The notes beneath the pieces were generated by a model that ran no database searches, was not told the DNA's origin, and saw only the letters and a program-made list of their open reading frames with translations. A stretch of 64,000 nt of DNA from Scolanthus callimorphus (Eukaryota > Cnidaria > Anthozoa > Actiniaria > Edwardsiidae). Both the position numbers and the translations under genes were made by a program. Numbering within the stretch: the first letter of the stretch is position 1; each line of letters begins with the position of its first letter. Location of the stretch: contig CM066919.1 in the NCBI GenBank assembly GCA_033964015.1, forward strand, positions 3,624,101-3,688,100, given 5' to 3'. Shown piece after piece: positions 42,748 to 53,021 of the stretch.

Positions 42748-43620
42748 TATAGTGGAGCTCCCGCGGGCGCCCGCTTAGTGGAGCCCCATAGCTACATGCA
42801 GGAGAAAAAGGAACAAAAGTCTATATGCATCGACCGATTCTGTCATGGACTTCCGGTTTCCGTGTGTCCGTCGTCGCACAGGCAACCCATGACCCGTTTT
42901 ATAGCAGAGCTAAATAAAAGGTTTATATCTTTGGAAGGGATGAGCCTTTAGACAACCAAACTTGGGTGAAGTTGTCTTATGTCAAGGGGGGTGCAACGGC
43001 ATGTTCACGAGGTATGACGTCATCAATGACGTAATCAAACGAGAAAAGGTTTATATCTTTGAAAGGGATGAACCTTATACCCCATTCACACCAAAACTAT
43101 GTTTTTTTTTTCTTCGCATCATTATAACATTCCAGGTTTCTAACTGTAATAAACTCTTACTAGCTAAATTATTACTTAGTAACAAGTACAGTGCAGTCCA
43201 TTCAGTTTTGTGCTTGGAACTGTCTCCTCTTGGGGGATAAGGATTTAAACCAGCTTAATTAAACTATCTTTAGGCTACCTTTAAGTGCCGGTGTGAATGG
43301 GGTATTAGACAACCAAACTAGGGTGAAGTTGTCTAAGTGGCAAGAGGGGTGCAACGGCATGGTCACGTGGTATGATGTCATCGATGACCTCATCAAACCA
43401 GAAAAGGTATATATATTTTGGAAGGAATGAGCTTCTGCAGAGAACCAAACTTGGGTTAAATTATCTAAGTGGCGTGTGCATGTGGGGTGCAAGTGCTTAG
43501 TCACCTGGTATGGCGGTGACAGGCTATGTACAATGGCAACCTTTTTTGTCTCATTAACAGAGGGGGAAAATTTGCAACCGGAACTCTGCTTTTAGCCAGT
43601 GGCTAAATCTATATATATTA
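42748..43620 (+). mobile_element. Helentron/HINE-like element, copy A
   Basis: 5' part with GTGGAGCTCCCGCGGGCGCC, a body shared with 54325-54520 (CATAGCTACATGCAGGAG, GGACTTCCGG, CAGGCAACCCATGA), and two to three diverged units of the 128-bp repeat. These include GGTTTATATCTTTG...GATGA and ACAACCAAACTTGGGTGAA. Then come AACCGGAACTCTGC, the hairpin TTTAGCCAGTGGCTAAA (43591-43607) and the tail TCTATATATATTA. Subterminal inverted repeats, a 3' hairpin and a central tandem array are the HINE/DINE-1 layout. No Rep/helicase. Confidence 0.65.
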
Positions 43621-43851
43621 GATTTCTGTCGCTGAAGTTGGCTGATTTCGAGCGTTTGAGCATACGCTTAAATTAAAAGGAATCACCTGTATTAAATCTC
43701 GCGCATGCGACAGTGGATGTCACCAGCCGATCGATCCAGTATGTTCTATAATACCACGCAAATGGTGCGTGACGAATATTATGAAACTGTTGCCTGTCAT
43801 CCTTTCTTTTAAACGGAGGCTTTGGCACCAATTGTAATTGTTGATAGTTTT

Positions 43852-43993
43852 TATTACAAATTGCGATAGAGGGTTTATTACAAATTGCGACGAAGGTGTA
43901 TTGCAAATTTCGACGACTTTATTACAAATTGCGATAAATGTTACAAATTGCGACAAGTATTACAAATTGCGACACCTATTACAAATTGCGACT
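43852..43993. repeat. Seven spaced copies of ATTACAAATTGCGA
   Basis: Copies begin at about 43852, 43877, 43898 (degenerate ATTGCAAATTTCGA), 43921, 43940, 43959 and 43978. The last four have a regular 19-bp spacing, the earlier ones 20-25 bp. Confidence 0.75.
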
Positions 43994-44302
43994 GTACACT
44001 CGTTCTATAGTTTCGTTGTTTTGCATTGTATGTTGTTGTCCAATTGGATACAGGGACGACGGAGACGGGGGGGGGGGGGGGGGTGGATCTGTGGGTGCTT
44101 AATGTTCAATGTGCAGTTTTGTCATTAAGCATGACGAAAACTGAGATTAAGCAACCATGACCTAATGATCGAAACCGGGAGGTAGGCCATTCTATTCTCA
44201 AGTGTCCAAACTACTAAAACCTGGAAATGAACTTTTCCATTCCATAGAAAACCAAAATCAACCTACGCCAAATGGCCCCCTCGGATGCATTTACTAGAAT
44301 AA

Positions 44303-45616
44303 GGGACCGTTCATTTTTATCAGGGAGGGGGGGCTGGTGGAAATGAGGGGAGACCCTCTATTTTATTGGGTGGCCCCCTCTTTCATGTCCGTATTATTTT
44401 AGGTGGCCCCCAAAATCCAATGTATTTTTTCTTGTGCCCCCCCCCCCCCCCTCTTATAAATGCTTGCCCTGTAAGATAGACTCTTGCCTAAGTGTTGCAG
44501 TCTCATTCTTCTTAACGTTTTTCTTACTTCTGTCAAAGCTAAGGAACCGATCCCCCCTCAGAACTATTAAACGTTTTCGTGACACCCACCTCAGGTCCGT
44601 TATTTGACCTAGTAGAAGACATTTTACATAAAGAGGGGGTCACATAATTCTTTCTTTGCGCGCGAAGCGCGACCAACTTTTGATAACCGCATTTCATCAA
44701 GCCTCAGAAAATGGGTAGATGTTTTTTGTGTATAGTAAAAAAAGCCTGTCAGGAGCCCAGGAAATGCGCTAATTATATAGGTTAGATGAAAGCTCCTAGT
44801 GAAGGGCTCCTGAGCCTTTAGGTAATATTTTTCATGCGCTCCGCAAATGAGGAAATTACTCATGTGCTTGAAGCGCGGCCCAAATGACTAAACGTTGAAC
44901 TCACGCTTACCTAAGGTGTGTTCTTTCAAACATAGAGACTGCCTGGCAGGCCTATCAGTGCATATTATATGTTAAAGTGAAGGGCTCCTGAGCCTTTAGG
45001 TAATATTTTTCATGCGCTCCGCAAATGAAGAAATTATTCATGTGCTTGAAGCGCGGCCCAAATGACTAAACGTTGAACTCACGCTTACCTAAGGTGTGTT
45101 CTTTCAAACATAGAGACTGCCTGGCAGGCCTATCAGTGCATATTATATGTTAAAGTGAAGGGCTCCTGAGCCTTTAGGTAATATTTTTCATGCGCTCCGC
45201 AAATGAAGAAATTATTCATGTGCTTGAAGCGCGGCCCAAATGACTAAACGTTGAACTCACGCTTACCTAAGGTGTGTTCTTTCAAACATAGAGACTGCCT
45301 GGCAGGCCTATCAGTGCATATTATATGTTAAATTCTGCATGCGCGCGAAATTTTTATTAAGTATTGAGTGAAATTAGAAACATATAAGCGAGTTGAAACA
45401 TGTAACAAACATATTGCATGCTGTAAAAAATACAAACTTTTCGTTTCCTCCCTGTTATGTGCTTGTATTTTTTTGGGTGACCCCCCCCCCCGCTTTAGTG
45501 GCGTATTTTTTTGGGTGACCCCCCCCCCCCCTTTGAGGCCGTATTTTTTTGGGTGACCCCCCCCCCCCCCCTCATTTCCACCAGCCCCCCCTCCCTGATA
45601 AAAAATGAACGGTCCC
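44303..45616. mobile_element. TAA-target family element with internal 178-bp triplication
   Basis: TIRs GGGACCGTTCATTTTTATCA and TGATAAAAAATGAACGGTCCC continue into AGGGAGGGGGGGCTGGTGGAAATGA-type arms on both sides. Flanks are TAA (44300-44302) and TAT (45617-45619), a slightly decayed duplication. It shares internal blocks with 24698-26636 (GCGCGAAGCG, CATTTCATCAAGCCT). C runs precede the right end. Non-coding. Confidence 0.78.
44801..45334. repeat. Three tandem 178-bp units
   Basis: Units start at 44801, 44979 and 45157 (GAAGGGCTCCTGAGCCTTTA) and each ends GCATATTATATGTTAAA. They are almost identical, with one or two substitutions (GAGGAAATTACTC versus GAAGAAATTATTC in unit 1). A very recent triplication inside the element. 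Confidence 0.9.
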
Positions 45617-45927
45617 TATGTCTCTAAAATATAAGAAAATATCCAAAAAACTATAGCAAAAGTTGTCTGGGAGGCAAAAACGGAACGACAACGACTACTT
45701 TGTAAAAGCACCCCATCATGACGAAGCCTTTGAACCTTCGGACTTTGATCAAATAAGTGAAATTGAAAATTAAATTTAGACAAAATATTAATGTAGTTTT
45801 CTTTTTTGAGATTTATTGGAGTTATGCTTATGTAAATATTTTTACACGGTTCCATTAAAATCTATCTATCTATCTATCTACTAAACTCAGCCCCCTTGCC
45901 ATACAATCTTACTAATGAACCCCCCCC

Positions 45928-45958
<31 letters not shown>

Positions 45959-46333
45959 ACACTTTGAAAACTGTTCCGCCGTCCCTGGGATAAGGATCTT
46001 CTTGCCACTGCATGCTCGCCAATGCAACAAATACGTCTGTGCAGTGCTGCAACTGGTCCTTCGTTTCTCAACTTAAAAACGCTTGCAACGAGATAAAACC
46101 ACATCTTAGAGAGTTTTAAAATCGACCGCTTTTGCTCACTGCCGAAAGCCATCTTGAACTCACAAAGATGAACGCGACACAAGCAAAACGCGCCGACCAA
46201 TCAGAATCACAACCCAGATCTGTGCATTGTCACGCCACCCAGTACGTGACATCTGGCTTATTTGCGACTTGTCATTCAAATCGTTTGATTTTGAGTGGGC
46301 GTCTGTTCACTCAGGCTAGTTCTTCTATTAACC
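45617..46333. other. Upstream region of the SSAT-like gene
   Basis: Holds a (TATC)n microsatellite (about 45862-45886) and a C run plus (CA)n at 45920-45962. At about 46130-46330 there is the presumed promoter of the gene starting at 46334; no TATA box is seen and the zone is moderately CpG-rich. Confidence 0.4.
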
Positions 46334-46399
46334 ATGGATTCGTATCGAATTCGTTGGGCTACCTCTAGAGATTCAGCAGAAATACTCCGGCACCTACAG
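46334..46399 (+). CDS. SSAT-like diamine/thialysine N-acetyltransferase, exon 1
   Basis: ATG 46334 in a good context (AACCATGG) encodes MDSYRIRWATSRDSAEILRHLQ, written here in full only as the 22-residue exon ends: MDSYRIRW at the start, EILRHLQ at the end. It closes at CAG|GTATGT in phase 0. The pattern xxIRxAxxxDxxxILRxI is the first strand and helix of the GNAT fold in spermidine/spermine acetyltransferases. Animal SAT1/SAT2 exon 1 also has 22 codons ending in phase 0. The enzyme family transfers acetyl from acetyl-CoA to polyamines or thialysine in the cytosol. Exon 2 is at 51658, after a 5.3-kb repeat-filled intron. Confidence 0.68.
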
Positions 46400-49227
46400 G
46401 TATGTGTATTAGATAGATACGAAGATATCAGATTTTTGATTTAGAGTGAGGCGGTTTCAGGAGAAAAACCACAGACTTAACATTCCGGGGGGAGTGTCTG
46501 TGATGTGACTTCTTCTGTGTTAAATCGATCTGCTCCAGGGGAATGTGTAATGTGACTATTGCTAACGAGCAATAGAACAGTGAATCATGTTTTGCCTTTT
46601 TGAAATATGAGCTCCTCTGACTCATTGCTGCCCTTCATTTGGCCGACTATAGGTCACTAATAGAGACAAATATCTACCTCTAATCCATTCATATAAAGGA
46701 TGCATTTCCATGAGTATATGAACAAGCTAAATCACTGTGATAGCAATGATTGTGTAATAATAACAGCACGAGAAATGGGGGCGGACTCCCCATCATAGAC
46801 GGGGGTGCTCGTCCTAGGGTATAAAATTCATGCAACTGCTATCTCTTAGGGGTGTCGAAAGAGTTTGCTATCTCTTAGGGGGTCTCACGCTAAAGGTGAA
46901 CTAGAAATTCGGCGAAAACAGAATAAAATTTTATTACTACACATGATTGTGTAGTAATAATAACAGCGCGCGAGAACTGCAAAAACAGCATCTCGTTGTT
47001 GGCTACACGGGCGCACTTCAGAAGTGGACCAGGGGTCAAATAGTAGATTTATCTTCTGTACTGATAGTGTGGAAAACTGCCCATTGTTTGGTGATTGCGA
47101 AGACGGGATCGGTCTATTAAGGTCATAATGTGACCCCCGATGTGACCCTTCAAGCGTAAAGGGGACTTTTTAAAATAATGGTTTAGAACGTTGGACCGGA
47201 ATTCAATTCAGACCATTCTATTACCATTGAAATGCATTGCGATTCGTTACAACGATCTTAAGCAACAATTTGAAAACCAATCCGGTATCATTCAGTTGCA
47301 TTCGGGATCGTCTTATGAAACCATTCCAGATCTTCTCTTCGATGATAAGGATTTTTGACATTTTCAAGTGCCACTCGTATGATCACAAAGGTACAATTAC
47401 AAAAACAGGTCAGAGACATGTGATCATGGAATGATCGATAAATCCCGAAAAAAATAACGCGCAAGCTTCTGAGTTAGAAAAATGAATCCCTGCAAGCCGG
47501 GCAGGCAGAAGAAAACAACAGCTTCGGTTCACCAAAAACTCCGGCACTCATCTGAGGCATGAAAAAATATCCTGCAAAAGAAAAACCCACAACCTCCGCA
47601 GGAACTATTTCATGGTCCGTCCTTGGGATTTGTTTCTGTGCATTTGTTCCTTAGTGTGAACTGACTTATTCCTTCGCAACACCAAATGTCCCAGATCGAC
47701 TTTTGTTATAATGTTTCCGCCATAACTGACGTCCATTTTAGTTTTTGAGTTGTCTAAAGATCCAGAGCCAGAGAATCGATAAACAGATCATGAAAAAAAA
47801 ACACTGGCTAAAAGCGGAGCTCCCGGTTACATATTTGATATGTATACAGTATTTTCTTTGTTGTTTTGTTACAATACATGCAAAAAGGTATATGTACAAA
47901 TATGCTTGGCCTGTCGAAGTAAGGTAAAGAAACACCTTTCAGAAAAAAAATAGAAAAATAAAGGTACTTACCCCTCTCCCAATGGAAAGATTCAAACAAA
48001 AAACGATAGTGCAATAAAGAGATAAGTAAATATTTGGCATACGTTTTTTTCAATTGAAATCACAATACATGTACCATTTATTACATGTGCAGTGTATTTT
48101 TCCTAAAATGTGTCATTCCAGAAAATACCAATACCCACCATTTAATGTGAAGAGAAATTCAGAAATAAAGGCCTGCCAATTTTGGTCTTTTTATTCATAC
48201 CTTTTGAAATTTATTGGAAATTCCACTGAACCAGAAGACATTTTTTGGGGAGGGGGGGCTCAGAGGGGAGGGGCACCCATGAGCAAAATTGATTCTGTCA
48301 TAGCAAGTATTTAGTTATCATAAGACATGGATGGCAGAGCTGAGGGAGGGAGGGATGGAATAGTGAATTGAATATTCAACTCTAGCGGGGAACGCTACAT
48401 GTCTTTTGGCTGTAACTTATTATGCAAATTTATTTTCATTGCGTGACCTGAACACGATTAGTAACGGGATTTCACAGTCGCTACTAATCCTCTTGTAGGT
48501 TAGTAGCGGATGTACACCGACTACACGGGCATCAGGGCCTAGGGAGGAGGACTTTATATGATGTGATGAGTTTACCGAACGATAACATGGATTCATGCAA
48601 TAAATATGGCTCTCAAAAGGCAAGCCATTGCGGAAGGTTCTCGGAAAGTGTTGCTAAAGTTTACGGAGCTACAGACTGTGCTGGTTCAGATTGAGGCTGT
48701 TATTCAACACCAGGCCGCTAACTACTCTCAGCGATGATGTTCGTGATCCTTCTCCTTTCACTCCCGCAAATTTAGCGATCGGAAGGTGGTGTTGCTGCGG
48801 ACATACCATATGCGACGAGTCACAACCTTATATGGAGATACATCTATCAGCAAAAAGCTTGTCAATCATTGTGACCACCAGTCCATATCACCCTTGTTGT
48901 GAGCTAGGTACTGGGCAGTGTAGTGTACTGGGCAAAACAGTACACTGGGCATAACAGTGTACTGGGCATAACTAAAGAAGCCATCGATTCCGTGTCTTTA
49001 CCTTTTTTATTCAAGCAGGACATTTTGAGCGCAAATATTTATGCTAATTAGGTTCTTAGTGATGTCAGGTGAAACACTTAAATTCATCCTCCATTGGCAT
49101 CCTCCATTGCCTGACTTGACGTCATCTTAACAGATAGTGATATCAAACCATAATAAATGGCAAAATATTTATCTCAGCCCAGCTTCCTGCCGTTATGTTT
49201 TCATGGTAGGAGTGATATGTACTTTAA
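46400..49227. other. SSAT-like intron 1, left part
   Basis: Contains a Helentron-like 3' end remnant at about 47800-47830 (CACTGGCTAAAAGCGGAGCTCCC) and a G run with GAGGGGGGGC near 48250. At 48905-48972 there are three copies of GTACTGGGCA(AA/TAA)CAGT. No exon recognised. Confidence 0.4.
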
Positions 49228-50008
49228 AGTGCTACTCAAGGCTGAAATTTTAATGACTTATTTGATTGCACTTTCAAAATAAGGAAGAATGTCGCTTATT
49301 TCGCATTCATAGCTCTTTTGGTTACACAGATATTGAAGATTTTTACTTATGCAAATTAGCAAAAAATGACGTCACAACAAGACAAGGGCAAAAGAGGCCA
49401 ACAATGTTTGATGTATAATTCTCTTTGGGATAATTAGATTCACTTCAAACTTGGTAATAACAAAGAAGAACCAAGACCTCATACATCCATATGCTAATTA
49501 GTGTTTCCATGGTAACACGTTTGGCTGTAGAAGTGATTCCTGGAAAAATAGGTAAAATCTGTGAAATATTCCCTAAGTTGTGAAAGTCTTCGAAACTTCC
49601 TGATTTGTTTGTCAACACAACCCAGAGTATTTTGGCAAAGTATTGTGGTACTTCACTTGTAGGTGAATAAGTTTCAGATTTTTCCTATTTTTTAAACAGA
49701 CAGCCCTAGTGTCAATAGCGTTACCATGGAAACAGTAATAAACATGTCAGAGGTTGTGGTTTTGGTCCTTCTTTGTTATTACCAAGTTTGAAGTGAATCT
49801 AACTATCCCAAACAGAATAATACATAAAACATTGTTGACCTCTTTTGCCCTTGTCTTGTTGTGACGTCATTTTTTTCTAATTTGCATAAGTAAAGATCTT
49901 CAATATCTCTGAAACCAAACGAGCTATGAACGCGAAATAAACGGCATTCTTCCTTATTTTGAATGTGAAATAAAATAAGCCAATAAAATTTCAGCCTTGA
50001 GTAGCACT
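49228..50008. mobile_element. Large palindromic TTAA-target element
   Basis: AGTGCTACTCAAGGCTGAAA at the left end is mirrored by TTTCAGCCTTGAGTAGCACT, and complementarity runs about 285 bp into each side. Checkpoints: CTTCAAACTTGGTAATAACA against TGTTATTACCAAGTTTGAAG, and TTTCCATGGTAAC against GTTACCATGGAAA. This leaves a unique centre of roughly 200 bp. TTAA flanks it (49224-49227, 50009-50012). Kolobok or piggyBac targets fit. Non-coding. Confidence 0.85.
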
Positions 50009-50211
50009 TTAACATCCAGCAACTGTTAACCTCCCATTCCAGACACATGGCCTTCTTTCTCGTTAGATTCCCAATTGACAAATACATGAAAACCATAATT
50101 ATAGATGGTCTTCTTGGTCAAACTATCATTGACGATTTAATGTCCAAATGTCCAGAAGGTTCAAATGTTGTTGTTCCCTACTGAACATTTTTCATTTAGT
50201 ATAATCATTGG

Positions 50212-50360
50212 GAACACCGCTTTTCGGCAACGCCTGAATTTATATATTATTTGCCGCGACCAGCTTCCAGCTGACCCTATAGCTCCGCCGGTAGAGCATT
50301 AGCGCATGAAAGCAAGGGTCTTGTGTTCAAATCGTGGAGTCACTTGGATTTTTCTTTCTT
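50212..50360 (+). mobile_element. tRNA-related SINE joined to a Helentron-like 3' end
   Basis: 50212-50250 is a diverged terminal hairpin and tail (CGCTTTTCGGCAACGCCTGA, then ATTTATATATTA). It is followed by CTGACCCTATAGCTCCGCCG, GTAGAGCATTAGCGCATGAAA and GTGTTCAAATCGTGG. TAGCTC...GGTAGAGC resembles an A box and GTGTTCAAATC a B box, so a tRNA-derived SINE head is likely; the cloverleaf is too degraded for a tRNA gene. Confidence 0.5.
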
Positions 50361-51657
50361 TGGAAGGAATTAGTTCCTGTGACTCCGTGGCGATTCGGTA
50401 GTGTTTCTCTCGCGGCAGCATTTCCCGGATAAATACTTACATGGGCTGTAAAGCCGCCATTAGCATCTCATATCATAAGTTCATAACGATTCATTACTCA
50501 CATTCTCATTGCAGCTACACGGGCACACAACTTTACGTTGAACCCTTCATTTTTTTTTCCACCAAATTCATATCATTAAATGTGATGGCTCCCATATATT
50601 TTGGTCAGGGATGATCGTCGTATCTTTTAGGGGTTAAAATCACGGGTTTTGATTTCTTTTAGGGGTTACATTGATCTGCAATTATAAAATTGAAGGGAGA
50701 TTGGTATCGTAGGGCTCTAACACGGCGGCAAACCTTCAAGAAAGAAAGAGAGTACTTGTTGACAAGACGATAAAATTAGACAACATCCAAGGCAGCATCT
50801 GAATCAAAGACGGAAGTTTCTTGATGGGTACCTTTTAGGGTAAAAAAAAAAATTTAACCTAAAAAATAGTTTTACCACTATTATGGGTATCTTTTAGGGA
50901 TGAAACTGAAAATTCCCGACGGTCATCCTCAACCAAAACATATGGGCGTCCCCCCCCCCCCCCTCCCCGAATGATTCCTAGCCTTTGGGTGGATACTTCT
51001 GTTAGCGGTTCTACAGTGAAATGCACTCGTGCACTTCACTTCACCATGTGACTTAATATCTAATTTGCCACGACCAGCTCCCAGGTGAAATGTCAGAACG
51101 GGGACTAGAAGAGCTGCATTTGCTAGTTTGGCTGTACAAATATCCTTCCTGAGATATTGTGTTTCAAAGATCGTATGGTCATTGATGAAGTTATATCACG
51201 TTACTTCATAGCTGTACCATGCTGGCCATATAAAGCTGTTCACGCTGACGTCAACTCATTGTTATATGTGTGCCAACTAGAGATCGATTGGTTGACAGAG
51301 CAAAGGGCGCTATTCAATCTACGGTTGACGCGTTATAATAATAATACAATAATACAACATTTATATAGCGCATATAGCCACGTTTTTGCGTTAGCAAGCG
51401 TTAGCATTAGAATGGAAATGTTGATAAACAGTGAATAGCGCTATTGCCTAGACTGACAAGGTTCATGTAAAATAAATGCCAACGTGAAATTTGAAAGTGT
51501 TAAGTCGGTTTCCACTGGTTCCGTGTTTCCGTGTTTCTGTGGATTAATAACACCCAGTCTAATATTTCCTTTTCAGACTTGTAGACCTGCGGTGTATGAA
51601 TCCATAGGAAATGATGATCATAGCGATGATAATTTGCTTTTTATATTTCATTGTCAG
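50361..51657. other. SSAT-like intron 1, right part
   Basis: C run at about 50949-50964; a block TATCTTTTAGGG repeated near 50620-50900; a partial SINE copy (GCCACGACCAGCTCCCAG) at 51067; and an (AATAAT)n-type tail near 51338. No exon recognised. Confidence 0.35.
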
Positions 51658-51712
51658 GACTTGGCAGTTTTTCATTCTTCTCCAAGGAGTGCCATCATAA
51701 TGACACAAGAAG
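51658..51712 (+). CDS. SSAT-like N-acetyltransferase, exon 2
   Basis: After TTTCATTGTCAG the 55-nt exon reads DLAVFHSSPRSAIIMTQE and ends at GAAG|GTACGG in phase 1. It aligns residue for residue with the E-L-A-x-Y/F-E...I-x-x-T-E-x exon of animal SSAT genes. It opens in phase 0 as exon 1 closes, and its last base completes a GAT codon with exon 3. Unusual replacements (FH for YE) show divergence. Short exon; the call rests on position, phase and motif together. Confidence 0.6.
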
Positions 51713-52546
51713 GTACGGAGTTTGATGAAGACATTTGCCAGAACTATAGATTATACCGTCGAAGGCAGTTAAAAAAGCGCATTCTAAGTTAGTTGTTTTG
51801 TTTTGTTTTTTTTTTTGCCTTATTTCGCAGATTTTCAAGCCGATGACTTCAGAAACGGCTAGTCATGGTTTTTCATTCGATAGATTGGTAAATGGTCGTT
51901 GGCAGATTCGACACGTCGGACAATTTTCGGATTTTAATCGGAACACAACTTGGAGCAAAATACATGAGATATCAACTGAAAACGGTTCAGTCACAGGGTT
52001 TTTAGTCATGCGTTGCTCTGATTTAAGAGTGGCACACAATCACATTTATTTACACATGATTTGCCCGAAATTCTGAGGCTCCAATTTATAAAGTTCACTA
52101 GTCAGTGTAGTGGGTTCAAAGTTGTACCGTCATTTTATATCGGCAGAAACATATAACTTAGTTGAAACAGTAACGGCGAACCAAGCTGTGGATTATTCGT
52201 GGCCAGTTTATGACCATATTTGGTCAATAATGAACTCTCGACTGCTAACCCAAGCAGGTTTTCTCTTCATAATATTTCATTTTTCGCTCAAATAAAGTAG
52301 AGCAACAGTGGTAAGTGATAATATGCTAACATTTAACATATTGAAGTCTTGCAACAACATTATTTTCAAAATCTGTTCAATTGTTTATTCTGCGAATATT
52401 CCCCAGCTTGGCACTAAAGCAATGTATGTTTGTTACACGTTTCAACTCACTTATATGTTTCTGATATCGGCGAATAGCCAATCACATGAAGTCTTCGTTC
52501 GCGAGCGCCATTGCGAGCAATTATTACAATAAATTTTCAATTTCAG
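51713..52546. other. SSAT-like intron 2
   Basis: Begins GTACGG and ends TTTCAATTTCAG. Chance ORFs only (for example 51798-52076); no repeat edge recognised. Confidence 0.45.
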
Positions 52547-52715
52547 ATATCGAAAGGGACATGCAGGGTCCTTCACCCAAGATGAGATGCCTTGTTGCCG
52601 AGGATGAAACAGCGGTCTTACAAGTCCACCACGTCTTCGTGGGATTGCGCTGTTCTCAACATTCTATGATATGTTTACAGGCCATTCCTTGTATTTTGCT
52701 GCGTTTAACGTGGAC
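52547..52715 (+). CDS. SSAT-like N-acetyltransferase, exon 3 with apparent frameshift
   Basis: Joined to exon 2 the first codon is GAT, giving DIERDMQGPSPKMRCLVAE, equivalent to the D-L-x-x-D-G-F-G...CLVAE segment that precedes the acetyl-CoA-binding strand. About 20 residues later the frame reads VHHVFVG and then loses similarity. From 52645 the +1 frame continues FSTFYDMFTGHSLYF, which fits the expected VGFALFxxTYxxxxGxSLYxEDL strand pair, so one base appears to be missing. The LED and R/Q-x-x-G-x-G/A acetyl-CoA motifs were not found downstream. Either the gene is a pseudogene, the last exons are highly diverged, or the base is an assembly error. Confidence 0.45.
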
Positions 52716-53021
52716 TCTTCAATCAGAAGTATGTCATGTTTTCTGTGAGAAAACCTCAACCGGGCCATCTTCTATGAAGTTAGCCAATCAGAACGCGAGT
52801 ACAGAACAAAAAATGTATGGACTTTCTTACATATTCATAAGCTCAAAATTTCTTGATTATAGATTGACCCTTGATTTTTCCACTAGATACAAGGTCCCAA
52901 TTCGGCAATACGTTTGTCAGATGAGAGTTCTAATATATAGATTTAGCCACTGGCTAAAAGCGGAGCTCCCGGTTACATATTTTTCTGTTTTAATGAGACA
53001 AAAGGTCGCCATTGTACATAG

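Noticed and set aside
50270..50345. Possible functional tRNA gene
   Set aside because: A-box and B-box-like segments are present but the stems do not form a full cloverleaf and the sequence continues as a SINE-like repeat.
51798..52076. 92-codon ORF with an acceptor-like TTTCGCAG in front
   Set aside because: Lies in the intron between two phase-compatible SSAT exons; including it would break the reading frame and it has no recognisable domain.
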